Shown here in pieces: positions 51,747 through 60,507 of a stretch of DNA of 64,000 bases. The notes under the pieces were generated by a model. That model was given only the letters and a program-made list of their open reading frames with translations, was not told the origin of the DNA and did no database searches. The stretch covers positions 62,001-126,000 of the forward strand of contig NZ_JACHGJ010000004.1 of the NCBI RefSeq assembly GCF_014207565.1. Reading direction: 5' to 3'. This DNA is from Spirochaeta isovalerica. Lineage in GTDB: Bacteria > Spirochaetota > Spirochaetia > DSM-2461. Every line of letters begins with the position of its first letter. Positions within the stretch are counted from its first letter, which is position 1. The translations under genes were made by a program, and so were the position numbers.

Positions 51747-52813
51747 TATTTAATCGAACGGCCTATTAAGAAATCATATATATCCGTATTATCTATTATT
51801 GACCCAACTGATCCATTAACTTCGCCCTGGATATAAAAAGGGATATTGACACCGGTATGATAAACAGTGCTCCAGCTAACTGTCGGCAGGTTTCCCTCTC
51901 CGTTATCACCGATTACATCCAGACCACCGGTTTCATGATCTGCCGTTACAATAAGAAGGATGTCGTCTCTCTGCCCTACCCACCCCCGAACAGCGGTTAC
52001 GGCATCCGAAAAGGATTCCATTTCGAATATCATTCTCTGTAAATCGTTGTCATGACAGGCGTGATCGATCCGGGCGCCCTCGATCATAAGAAAAAAACCA
52101 TTATAATCTGTATCAAGCAATTCAAGGGCTTTGAGCGACATTTCTGCCAGAGTCGGGAACTCCCCCAATCCATCGTAGACATAAGGCATATGGCCATCGC
52201 CGAAGAGAGCGCAAACCTGTTCTCCAGAAAGAGAATTCATCTCCACTTCGTTAAAAGCAATAGCATAACCAGAGATAAGCGGCAAATTGCTATCGATTCC
52301 GGCAGAAATACCTCCTCCGCCGAACAGGACATCCGGTTTTGTGCGGTTGAATATCTCCACTGCAATATCTTCATAGTTTTCTCTACTGGTATTATGGGAA
52401 ATAAATGCGGCCGGTGTGGCGTGGGAGATCATGGCTGTCGTTACTATCCCGGTGCTTTTTCCAAGATCCTGATGGGTTTCCAGTGCTGTTTTGTACGAAC
52501 TGCCGTCACCGGGAATGGCTTTGCTGATTACACCGTTATTGACTTTATGGCCTGTTGCCATGGCGGTGGCAGCGGCTGCCGAGTCGGTTATACTGCTGCT
52601 TGCCGACCTTGTGGTAACGGAACCCTGGACTGGAAGATCTTCGAATCCCAGTCTGCCTTCTTCTCCATAGAGGTACAAATTAGCAGCTTTTATTTGTTCA
52701 TATCCCATTCCGTCACCGATCATTATTATTACCGATTTCGGAGGGTCTATCTGCGTACAGCCGATTAGAAGGAGAAATAATATAAAACAGGAAAAGAAAA
52801 TTTTTTTATTCAC
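51746..52813 (-). CDS. Alkaline phosphatase family lipoprotein
   Basis: A 355-residue exported phosphatase. The N-terminal hydrophobic segment ends in the lipobox LLIGC (Cys about 19). MIGDGMG is the metal-binding start, SSSITDSAAAATAMATG carries the nucleophile Ser in DSAA, and EGARIDHACHDND, VTADHETGG and VYHTGV supply zinc ligands. Start is GTG at 52811-52813. TATAAT ends 10 bases before it, so the leader would be only 3-4 bases. It releases phosphate from organic esters outside the inner membrane. Confidence 0.93.
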   Translation of the reverse strand: MNKKIFFSCFILFLLLIGCTQIDPPKSVIIMIGDGMGYEQIKAANLYLYGEEGRLGFEDLPVQGSVTTRSASSSITDSAAAATAMATGHKVNNGVISKAIPGDGSSYKTALETHQDLGKSTGIVTTAMISHATPAAFISHNTSRENYEDIAVEIFNRTKPDVLFGGGGISAGIDSNLPLISGYAIAFNEVEMNSLSGEQVCALFGDGHMPYVYDGLGEFPTLAEMSLKALELLDTDYNGFFLMIEGARIDHACHDNDLQRMIFEMESFSDAVTAVRGWVGQRDDILLIVTADHETGGLDVIGDNGEGNLPTVSWSTVYHTGVNIPFYIQGEVNGSVGSIIDNTDIYDFLIGRSIK

Positions 52814-52823
52814 TCTATTGGTA

Positions 52824-52832
52824 ATTATATCA
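52824..52832 (-). promoter_or_regulatory. Extended -10 promoter of the phosphatase pair
   Basis: Minus-strand TGATATAAT, with TATAAT at 52824-52829, lies 10 bases before the GTG start. There is no clear -35 and no ribosome site; the predicted leader is 3-4 bases. Confidence 0.5.
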
Positions 52833-52937
52833 CAAGTTTGATTTCTTCATTTTTTGAAGACTATTAAAATTAGAGGATTTTAAGGTTAGTTGAAGAAACT
52901 GGAAACTGATCTTTCTATACATTTTCAACATCTTATA

Positions 52938-52966
52938 TTGAATTTGTATACATTAACCCCTATACT
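52938..52966 (+). promoter_or_regulatory. Probable leaderless promoter of the DUF4143 ATPase
   Basis: TTGAAT (52938-52943), 17-base spacer, TATACT (52961-52966), six bases, ATG at 52973. No ribosome site. This is one of the cleanest examples in the window. Confidence 0.65.
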
Positions 52967-52972
52967 TACATT

Positions 52973-54142
52973 ATGAGTAGAAGATATATTCCTCGAAAAT
53001 CTGAAAAAAATATAAAAAAAGCATCGGAGCAATTTCCCGTTGTCGTGCTGACCGGCCCCCGGCAAACCGGAAAATCTACACTTTTACAGAAACTCTTTCC
53101 CGATTATGATTATGTTACATTCGACGATCCAGTCTTAAGAGAAAGCTGTCGTAGTGATCCCTCGACATTTATTGACCGCTTTAACACCCCCTGCATTATT
53201 GATGAGATTCAGTATGTTCCGGAAATTCTTCCATACATAAAGATAAAAGTTGATAAAAGGAGGGATATATCAGGGCAGTTTATACTGACGGGATCTCAGA
53301 TTTTCCCATTAATGAAAGGTATGACAGAAAGCCTTGCGGGCAGGGCGGCTGTTTTTGAACTCTTCGGATTCAGTATGGAGGAATATGACCTTGACGATCC
53401 TTCCAGGCTATTTGACAGAATCCTCTGCGGAGGATATCCGGATCCATTAATCCATCAGGTCGACAGGATTAGTTTTTATTCTTCCTATCTGCAAACTTAC
53501 CTGGAAAGAGATATCAGACAGATTCAAAACGTTCAGGATCTATCAATATTTCTATCCTTCCTGGAGCTACTGGCCGGAAGGGTCGGTAACATCCTAAATC
53601 TTTCAGAAATTTCCAAAATTCTGGGAGTGAGCCAACCGACTGTAAAAAGATGGTTATCTCTACTGGAGAGTTCGAGGATTATATATCTGCTGAGGCCTTA
53701 TTTTAAAAACATCAACAAAAGAATTGTTAAATCACCCAAAATATATTTCACCGATACAGGATTGCTGACCTATATCCTCAGATATCCCGACAGCGCGACT
53801 CTGGCTGCAGGACCTGCGAATGGAGCTGTCTTTGAAAACTTCGTAATTATGGAATTTCTTAAACAAAAAGCAGCCAGAAATTCCATGAGTGAGTTCTTCT
53901 TTTACAGAGACAATAATCAATCGGAAATTGACCTTATTATCGATTATGGTTTTCGGCAGGAATTATTCGAAATAAAACTAAGCAAAAATCCTCAAAAAAA
54001 ACAGATTTATCAATTACAGAGATTAAAAAGCTTATTTACAAGTCCCTCTTTGTACCTTATCAGCACATACGAAAACGTTCTTAAATTATCTGACGATGTA
54101 TCCAATTTGCCTTTTTTCAGAATTCCTGAATTAGCGGAATAA
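52973..54142 (+). CDS. AAA-type ATPase with DUF4143 domain
   Basis: A 389-residue P-loop protein of the AAA_14/DUF4143 family. Walker A GPRQTGKST (28-36), Walker B CIIDEIQ (about 75), sensor ILTGSQIFPLM, a winged-helix-like middle (SEISKILGVSQPTVKRWLSLLE) and a C-terminal part with SEIDLIIDYG and LFEIKLSK, resembling the D-ExK core of PD-(D/E)XK nucleases. The biological role of this widespread family is not well known; it is common in fluid genome regions. Convergent with the lipoprotein gene downstream. Confidence 0.92.
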   Translation: MSRRYIPRKSEKNIKKASEQFPVVVLTGPRQTGKSTLLQKLFPDYDYVTFDDPVLRESCRSDPSTFIDRFNTPCIIDEIQYVPEILPYIKIKVDKRRDISGQFILTGSQIFPLMKGMTESLAGRAAVFELFGFSMEEYDLDDPSRLFDRILCGGYPDPLIHQVDRISFYSSYLQTYLERDIRQIQNVQDLSIFLSFLELLAGRVGNILNLSEISKILGVSQPTVKRWLSLLESSRIIYLLRPYFKNINKRIVKSPKIYFTDTGLLTYILRYPDSATLAAGPANGAVFENFVIMEFLKQKAARNSMSEFFFYRDNNQSEIDLIIDYGFRQELFEIKLSKNPQKKQIYQLQRLKSLFTSPSLYLISTYENVLKLSDDVSNLPFFRIPELAE

Positions 54143-54150
54143 TAATTAGA

Positions 54151-54924
54151 TTACAAATCTCCGCCATAGAGATATTTGTAAAATCCGTACGATTTCCGAT
54201 CTTCTCCATAATCCATTTCAAACCCGAACTCGGTTCCATTAAAGGAAAGGACATAGAAAAGATTATAGTTCTCGGAATTATCCTCCAATCCGGGATTACA
54301 ATAAAAATAAATATCTTTTTCATCAGCTGCTGTTATTTCTGAAAGCTGTTCCGTTGGTGTGTAAACATCTCCACTTCTCTCTGCAAGATGGAGGGTTACA
54401 GTTTCACCAATAGTAAAAGATATATATGTTCCATCCAGTTCAATATGAACAATTTTATCTTCCCCGTTGGGTCCTACCGGATGTAGAGTACAATCAATCT
54501 CATTCAATTTGCCTGTTCCAATATTTAAACCCTTTCCTTGATTCAAATACATAGAATTGTGTTCGGGATGGTTGCAATACCCGTCCGGGTAATTATAGAA
54601 CAAATCATAAGGACCTCCCGGAATGTCGAAAATGTAGAACTGTCCCTGATCATCGGTAATTGTATCTGCAATACTGTAATTAATTGCATCATCGATCCAA
54701 TCCTCATCTGCAGATGAAGTATTTTGCAGGAAATGGGCCGATTCTACAAAATCCGCAGGAACAAGATAGACATGAACTCCGGGTACTGCAATCCATTCAA
54801 TGGAATTATCTACTATAACCGGCTGAATGTATTTCCCTTCCAAGATTGTGTCTGAGAAATCACAGGAAAAGATATATAACAAAATGGCAGTAGAGAAAAA
54901 TAATACAGTTAGTTTTTTAAACAC
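54151..54924 (-). CDS. Hypothetical lipoprotein with carboxypeptidase-regulatory-like segment
   Basis: A 257-residue exported protein with lipobox YIFSC (Cys about 21). The middle ADTITDDQGQFYIFDIPGGPYDLFYNY is the pattern of a CarboxypepD_reg-like beta-sandwich. I recognise no wider family. GTG start at 54922-54924 with AAGGGA upstream; it follows the Asp-box lipoprotein by 3 bases, so both are exported together. Confidence 0.75.
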   Translation of the reverse strand: MFKKLTVLFFSTAILLYIFSCDFSDTILEGKYIQPVIVDNSIEWIAVPGVHVYLVPADFVESAHFLQNTSSADEDWIDDAINYSIADTITDDQGQFYIFDIPGGPYDLFYNYPDGYCNHPEHNSMYLNQGKGLNIGTGKLNEIDCTLHPVGPNGEDKIVHIELDGTYISFTIGETVTLHLAERSGDVYTPTEQLSEITAADEKDIYFYCNPGLEDNSENYNLFYVLSFNGTEFGFEMDYGEDRKSYGFYKYLYGGDL

Positions 54925-54927
54925 GTT

Positions 54928-55998
54928 TTAATTCCCTTGAAGTTCTTTAGTCCAACTAGAACCACCATCGGTAGAATGCCAAAGAGAATACCCCTTTTCA
55001 AGTGCCCAGATATCTGTTCCGGTTTCTGAATAAAAGATTTCATATTCCGGCCAGCCGGAAGGATTTTCGGTTTCCGGTTTATCAATCTGAGTCCAGGATT
55101 CACCCTGATCGTCTGAAATGACGATAGGTTCATCTATCAGATTACCGGAAGCGATAATTATGTCTCCATCATCAAAGATACAAACATCAGTTATTCTGGA
55201 CAGAGCGGTAATAGTATTGTATTCCCAGGTAGTTCCGCTATCCTCCGAATAACTTATTCCCGGAGACAGGGGATCAATAAGACCGCCGAATTCGGCAATA
55301 ACAATATGCTCGCCGTCTGCACTGAGTGCCATATCTTCCCATTGCCTGTTTTCCAAAGAAATTTCGTTCCAGAGAGCCCCGCTATTTGAAGATAGCCATA
55401 ACGGGCCACTATAAGTTAATGCCGCCATTATTCTGCCATTTGATGAGACTCCAATGGAATCGAGATTTCCTCCTCCGAGAATTTTATCAGTCCATGTATA
55501 GCCGTAATCAGTAGAAAAATTGACTTCATCAACACGATGAACACCCATTGTCAGTAAAGTAGATCCATCATTGGATAATTGAATATTAGCGTCTCCGTCG
55601 TAGCCTTCCCCGTAATCATAAACACGCCATGTTTTGCCAGAGTCGGAAGAAATATACAAGTCCTGACCAGCCACATAGAGATATTCTCCGTTTTCTGAAA
55701 CACCTACGCCTGTCCAGTATTCCTGTTTTTCCAGGCCGTTTACTGTGTACCAGTCTTCACCACCATTTTCTGACAGATAGAGAAAACTATGGGCAGCTCC
55801 CGCCAGAACAATATTGCCATAAGAAGAGAAGGCCATAATATTAAATCCGCCATCAGCTTCTGGAGTTATGGCATTAACCAGAGATTTGTTTCCATTAATC
55901 ACATAAGGGTTTGATAGATCCGGCGTTTCTATATCACATGAAAGGAATAAAATCCCCAAAAGAAGAAGCAATGGAATGACAGATGAAATAGATTTCAT
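54928..55998 (-). CDS. Lipoprotein with Asp-box (BNR) beta-propeller repeats
   Basis: A 356-residue lipoprotein with lipobox LFLSC (Cys about 21). Seven copies of the Asp-box pattern S-x-D/N-x-G-x-x-W are visible: SENGGEDW, SSDSGKTW, STDYGYTW, SSNSGALW, SEDSGTTW, SDDQGESW and STDGGSSW, consistent with a beta-propeller as in sialidases and photosystem-assembly-like proteins. Catalytic residues of sialidases are not evident, so a binding role is more likely. GAGGA precedes the ATG. Confidence 0.85.
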   Translation of the reverse strand: MKSISSVIPLLLLLGILFLSCDIETPDLSNPYVINGNKSLVNAITPEADGGFNIMAFSSYGNIVLAGAAHSFLYLSENGGEDWYTVNGLEKQEYWTGVGVSENGEYLYVAGQDLYISSDSGKTWRVYDYGEGYDGDANIQLSNDGSTLLTMGVHRVDEVNFSTDYGYTWTDKILGGGNLDSIGVSSNGRIMAALTYSGPLWLSSNSGALWNEISLENRQWEDMALSADGEHIVIAEFGGLIDPLSPGISYSEDSGTTWEYNTITALSRITDVCIFDDGDIIIASGNLIDEPIVISDDQGESWTQIDKPETENPSGWPEYEIFYSETGTDIWALEKGYSLWHSTDGGSSWTKELQGN

Positions 55999-56174
55999 AA
56001 CATCCTCACTTAATATATGTATCCTTTATTATTATATCTCAATTTTTCACTTTTTCAGCAATATTTATAAAACACAGAATGGAATAATTCTTTACATTTT
56101 CCGTAACATAAGACACCATATCTAACAGTACAAAAAGCTTCGTTTATTAACACTAATCAGGAGAACTAAGCATT

Positions 56175-57098
56175 ATGCTCGTTTTAAAAAAAAATGCATC
56201 TATCAATTTTACCAGAGCCCTTTCAAAAGATTATGAGCTGGTTCAGCGAAATATTTATGGACTTATTACCAGGAATTTATCCCAAGATCAATATACATAT
56301 TCAAGGAATACTCCCAGAAAAGGTAAAATCAATATGACGTTGTTTATCAGGGAGCCTGGTGATGTTATAATGTCACATGGTGTCGCCGATAAAAACTATT
56401 TCTTAATGAGACATAAAAACGGATCAATGTTAGCCAATAGTTTTAAACATATATTTGTTCCCGGTCCCTGGATGAAAAGGAAACTGCTGGAAAAAAATGA
56501 TTTGAATTTCAGCGAGGAGAATATTCATATTGTGGGATGGCCCCGTATAGAATTTCTGAATGAATTAAAAAGAAAAATATGGTCTGATGAGAGCGTCAGG
56601 ATTTTGTGGGCCCCGACTCATGACGGAAGAAGACGGGGAGCTGATAAGGTTTCCACATCCACATATCCGGGATTTCTGGAAGACGCTGAAAAATTGAAAA
56701 AAAATTACAGTTTTGAAGAGTCTCTGCATCCGCATAACAAATTAATAAAAACAGTGACAGGTCAACAACTTGTTGACTGTGATGTTGTGATTTCGGATTT
56801 CGGGACTATGGTTTATGAGGCCTGGGCTTTAAACAAGCCGGTTATATTTCCCAGATGGATTTTAAAAGATTATATTCAGGAGTTTCTACCAGGCAGCGCG
56901 GAAGCCTTTATTATGGAGAATAGAATAGGGTTTCATCCTGATAGTTACGATGAGATGGTAGATATGATTAATTCGGGGTTGAAGTTAACTGATGATGTGA
57001 ATGAGTTTATGGAGGATTATTTACCTTCGGAACTATATTCCAGTTCAGGAAAAAAGATTGCAGAAACACTGCTACGGTTGGCAGAAAAGACAAGCTAG
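56175..57098 (+). CDS. CDP-glycerol glycerophosphotransferase-like protein (short)
   Basis: A 307-residue protein with the C-terminal core of the TagB/TagF glycosyl/glycerophosphotransferase family: MSHGVADKNYF, VVGWPRIEFL-like HIVGWPRIEF, RILWAPTHDGRR, SLHPHNKLIK and DVVISDFGTMVYEAWALNKPVIFP. It lacks the usual N-terminal membrane-association half. It is the only plus-strand member of the cluster and stops 5 bases from the convergent TagF-like gene. AGGAGAAC lies about 13 bases before the ATG, a rather long spacing. Confidence 0.82.
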   Translation: MLVLKKNASINFTRALSKDYELVQRNIYGLITRNLSQDQYTYSRNTPRKGKINMTLFIREPGDVIMSHGVADKNYFLMRHKNGSMLANSFKHIFVPGPWMKRKLLEKNDLNFSEENIHIVGWPRIEFLNELKRKIWSDESVRILWAPTHDGRRRGADKVSTSTYPGFLEDAEKLKKNYSFEESLHPHNKLIKTVTGQQLVDCDVVISDFGTMVYEAWALNKPVIFPRWILKDYIQEFLPGSAEAFIMENRIGFHPDSYDEMVDMINSGLKLTDDVNEFMEDYLPSELYSSSGKKIAETLLRLAEKTS

Positions 57099-57103
57099 AT
57101 ATA

Positions 57104-58372
57104 TCAATTTATTTCTTTCCATAAATTATCAAGAACTCTTTTAGAGGCATTTCCATCATCTAAATTAGTGAACTTTTTCTTAAAAATCTGAAAATGACGA
57201 TCTGAACTTATATCTCTATCTATTGATTTTATTATAGCTTCTACAAGGGCTTCTTCGGTTTGTACAATCGGACCAGGTAGTTCGTTGATATCGAGATAGA
57301 AACCTCGAATTTCATCACGATATTCCTCCAGATCATACATATAAAATATAACAGGTTTTTCAACATTAGCAAAATCGAAAAAGACACTGGAATAATCTGT
57401 AATCAATAAATCACTTACTAAATAGAGATCGTTTATGTCATCGATATCGGAGACATCAAAAACGAAGCCTTTATAATCATCAAATCTAAAAGAGTTAGCG
57501 ACAAGATAATGTGCTCGAAAAAGGATTATATATTGATCGGAAAGATGCTTTTGCATCTTATTAAAGTCGGCTTGTAAATTGTAGGTAAAACCGAAACGGG
57601 AGGAATATTGGTTATCCCGCCAGGTTGGGGCATATAATATGATTTTCTTATCTTCGGGGATTCCCAGTTTCTGCTTGATTCTTTCCTGTTTTTGAGGAAT
57701 AAACGAATTGAGAATATCATTTCTAGGATAACCGGTTTCCCAAATTATTTCTTCCCGATTTAAGTTAATCAGATTAAAGGCGGATTTCAATTTCTCTGTT
57801 GCAAACGGAGAAGGTGAAATTAAATGAGTTATTATTTCTCCCTCTCTATTGTAGCTTTTAAATATGTCAGTCTCATCATTTATGGCATTTTTGGTAAAAT
57901 CTAAATCACAACCAATTCTTTTCAGAGGTGTGCCATGCCATGTCTGGATATAAATCTGTTCTTTTTTAGGGAATACATAGGGTGGTACAGCCATATTGAA
58001 AATCCAGACTTTTGATGAAGCCAATATTTTATAATATTCTTTAGAATAATACTTTACGACTTTTGTTCTTAAATTATTAAACAGATTTTCAAATAAATTT
58101 GGTTCTTCAAAAAACCAAACAAAATTGAAATGTGAAAATCTATGATCTTTGATTATTTCTTCATATATTGCTTTGGGATTACAACTATAGGATCTACCTC
58201 TAAAAGAAGAGAAAACCATTAAGTTTTGTTGAATTTTCTGTTTTTGAGTAATACGAAAATACATCTTTTCTTGTTTTCTAAGAATAGTACTGATACTAAC
58301 CCGTTTAATAAGCTTATTTTTTGATAGAAAACTCTTTAGAATTTTTTTTATACTAAAATTAACTTTAATCAT
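57104..58372 (-). CDS. CDP-glycerol:poly(glycerophosphate) glycerophosphotransferase (TagF/TagB type)
   Basis: A 422-residue enzyme that adds glycerol (or other polyol) phosphate units to a growing polymer at the membrane. The family landmarks are clear: IQTWHGTPLKRIGCDLD, WETGYPRNDIL, ILYAPTWRDNQY, LFRAHYLVA and LLITDYSSVFFDFANVEKPVIFYMYDLEEY. These match wall teichoic acid polymerases of Gram-positive bacteria. It is strongly A+T-rich compared with the first 55 kb, suggesting transfer. It is last in a minus-strand run of seven genes that extends beyond the window. Confidence 0.9.
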   Translation of the reverse strand: MIKVNFSIKKILKSFLSKNKLIKRVSISTILRKQEKMYFRITQKQKIQQNLMVFSSFRGRSYSCNPKAIYEEIIKDHRFSHFNFVWFFEEPNLFENLFNNLRTKVVKYYSKEYYKILASSKVWIFNMAVPPYVFPKKEQIYIQTWHGTPLKRIGCDLDFTKNAINDETDIFKSYNREGEIITHLISPSPFATEKLKSAFNLINLNREEIIWETGYPRNDILNSFIPQKQERIKQKLGIPEDKKIILYAPTWRDNQYSSRFGFTYNLQADFNKMQKHLSDQYIILFRAHYLVANSFRFDDYKGFVFDVSDIDDINDLYLVSDLLITDYSSVFFDFANVEKPVIFYMYDLEEYRDEIRGFYLDINELPGPIVQTEEALVEAIIKSIDRDISSDRHFQIFKKKFTNLDDGNASKRVLDNLWKEIN

Positions 58373-58393
58373 TTTTAAATATCCGATTATTAC

Positions 58394-60037
58394 TTATAAA
58401 AGTTCATTAATTGCAGATATAAAACTATCCTTCATTGATATTTCATGTACTCCAAGTGAATAATGTTTTACATCAACCCTCTTTTGAATCATTATATCGT
58501 TTTCCTCAATTTTTTGAACAAGAGATAGTAAAGACATATCTTTCTTTAAAATATAACAAGCTTTAGAACTGGGGAACTCAATAGAAGAGAACGAATCAGT
58601 TTGGTTAATATTTGTTAGAATAATTGGCTTTTCTGTAAAGAGATAGTCATTAAGAACACTTGAAACATCACTAATCAATAAATCAGATTCATTCATTAAT
58701 TCATGAATATCAATATCTTCATAAAACTTGAAATTACTGGATTTATCAGAAAGAGCTTTAAATTTTGATAAAATATTCTTTAAATCCTTAATTCTATTTC
58801 CAGTGTAAGGATGAGGTTTAAAAATAACTTCAAAGTTGTCCTCAACCAGACCTAATATACCTTCAAATAGATTTTCAGATATTGAGCAGTAATTAACTGA
58901 GTCATTGAATCCTTCCCAGGTTGGTGCATATAAAATTTTACCTATTGGACTGCCATCACTTTTCACAATATTGAGTTTATCTTCAAGTTGAGGACGACCA
59001 ACATACTTAATTGCATCATTATTGATTTTTATTCCGACATTTGAAAAGCGATCATATGCCATTGGACCTGCAAGAAAAAGTAAGTCATAAGCTTTTAAAA
59101 ATTTACTGATATTAACAGCTTTATCACTTTCTCCATGATTAATAAAAACATGGGACAAATTAAAATATCTTAACAACTGGGCGTTCTTTTGACCATTTGC
59201 CGGATAAAATATAGCTTTGACAGACTTAACAATTCCCAAATCAGTATCTTCAACTTTTCTTGAATATAGAATTGGTAAATTTGTATTATTTAGTCCTTTA
59301 AGATAATCCGATTCTCTTAACATGATTAATGTTTTAAAAGGCAATTGCTCAAAAAAACACAACCATTGATTCATCTGGTATGAAGATCCTTTCATTCCAC
59401 TTCCATAAAGAATCAATTGAGGACTATATTGTTTTACTTGTTGTCGAATAAAAGTTTTAGAACCTTCATTCTGTAAATAATTCGTTGTCTTTAAAATATA
59501 ATTACAAATATTTATAAATATAAATAATAACCAAAGGGAATATACTATTAAAAATATATTTCCATAATGATTAGAATAATAAAAGAAATAGACGATTAAT
59601 GGTAATCCTAGAAATTCTGTATGAAAAGAAAATACTGACTTTGTATCAACAGATAGTTTTTCTATAAATAATTGAGTCTCTTTTTGTGTTTTGAAAAAGC
59701 CTTTATCGAATACTTTTTCCTTTATTCTTGATATAAATCTAATTCCAATAATTGATACTTCATTAAGAAGATAAAAGAATAGAAGTAATAGAAATGTATT
59801 ATTTTTGTGAGTTACTAGATAAACCATTAAAAAGGAAAACCTAAAGATAAAATCAAATCCATTAGATTTCAGTAAATAGAGAACTTTACCAACTTTTGAT
59901 TCATTATCTGTTAAATCGATCAAATATTGTATAATCAATGAAAAAGAAATTAATGATGATATTAGAAAAAAATCATCATATCTAATAATAGGTAAAATGG
60001 GTAGAATTAATAATAAATATAATATAATTTTTTCCAT
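58394..60037 (-). CDS. Membrane-fused CDP-glycerol transferase-like protein, copy 1
   Basis: A 547-residue protein. Residues 1-185 hold several hydrophobic segments (about five TM); the rest (about 195-547) is a divergent TagF-like domain: YQMNQWLCFFEQLPF, VFINHGESDKAVNI, YVGRPQLED, KILYAPTWEGFND, IFKPHPYTGNR and LLISDVSSVLNDYLFTEKP. It starts directly after the TagD stop with no gap. The same architecture recurs at 60508-62142. The polyol-phosphate acceptor is unknown. Confidence 0.82.
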   Translation of the reverse strand: MEKIILYLLLILPILPIIRYDDFFLISSLISFSLIIQYLIDLTDNESKVGKVLYLLKSNGFDFIFRFSFLMVYLVTHKNNTFLLLLFFYLLNEVSIIGIRFISRIKEKVFDKGFFKTQKETQLFIEKLSVDTKSVFSFHTEFLGLPLIVYFFYYSNHYGNIFLIVYSLWLLFIFINICNYILKTTNYLQNEGSKTFIRQQVKQYSPQLILYGSGMKGSSYQMNQWLCFFEQLPFKTLIMLRESDYLKGLNNTNLPILYSRKVEDTDLGIVKSVKAIFYPANGQKNAQLLRYFNLSHVFINHGESDKAVNISKFLKAYDLLFLAGPMAYDRFSNVGIKINNDAIKYVGRPQLEDKLNIVKSDGSPIGKILYAPTWEGFNDSVNYCSISENLFEGILGLVEDNFEVIFKPHPYTGNRIKDLKNILSKFKALSDKSSNFKFYEDIDIHELMNESDLLISDVSSVLNDYLFTEKPIILTNINQTDSFSSIEFPSSKACYILKKDMSLLSLVQKIEENDIMIQKRVDVKHYSLGVHEISMKDSFISAINELL

Positions 60038-60499
60038 TTACTCTAAGTCTTTTCTTAAGGTCTCCAAAACATCAAAGGCCTGTTTTAGATCATCTTGTGA
60101 TATTGTTAATAAATGCTTCAATGATTTTTTCAGTTCCGTAGTTGAGACATTAGGGGTACGCTCAAGGTATACAACTTCACATTTATCTTTTAAAAAGTCA
60201 AACTTGCCTTTCCAATCCTCGCCAATTGCAAAGATATCGACATTATACTTTTCAACATCTTCAATCTTTTGTTCCCATCTAGTTTCAGGTATAACTTCAT
60301 CAACAAATTTTATAGATCTAACTATTTCTGCTCTATGTTTATATGGTATAAGAACCTTCTTTCCTTTTACTGAATTAAATTCATCTGTTGAAACAGCGAC
60401 TATTAATTTATCCCCTAATTTACTAAGTCTTTTAAGTAATTTTAAATGTCCTATATGAAACATATCGAATGTTCCATATGTTATAATTGTCTTAGCCAT
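60038..60499 (-). CDS. tagD: Glycerol-3-phosphate cytidylyltransferase-like (TagD)
   Basis: A 153-residue nucleotidyltransferase making CDP-glycerol (or a related CDP-alcohol). The nucleotide motif TYGTFDMFHIGHLKLLKR contains HxGH (HIGH), and LERTPNVSTTELKK is the C-terminal RTxGxSTT-like motif. The length exceeds the 129 residues of B. subtilis TagD by a helical tail. ATG at 60497-60499 is chosen because GAGG lies before it. It would feed the transferases on either side. Confidence 0.92.
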   Translation of the reverse strand: MAKTIITYGTFDMFHIGHLKLLKRLSKLGDKLIVAVSTDEFNSVKGKKVLIPYKHRAEIVRSIKFVDEVIPETRWEQKIEDVEKYNVDIFAIGEDWKGKFDFLKDKCEVVYLERTPNVSTTELKKSLKHLLTISQDDLKQAFDVLETLRKDLE

Positions 60500-60507
60500 A
60501 ACCAACC

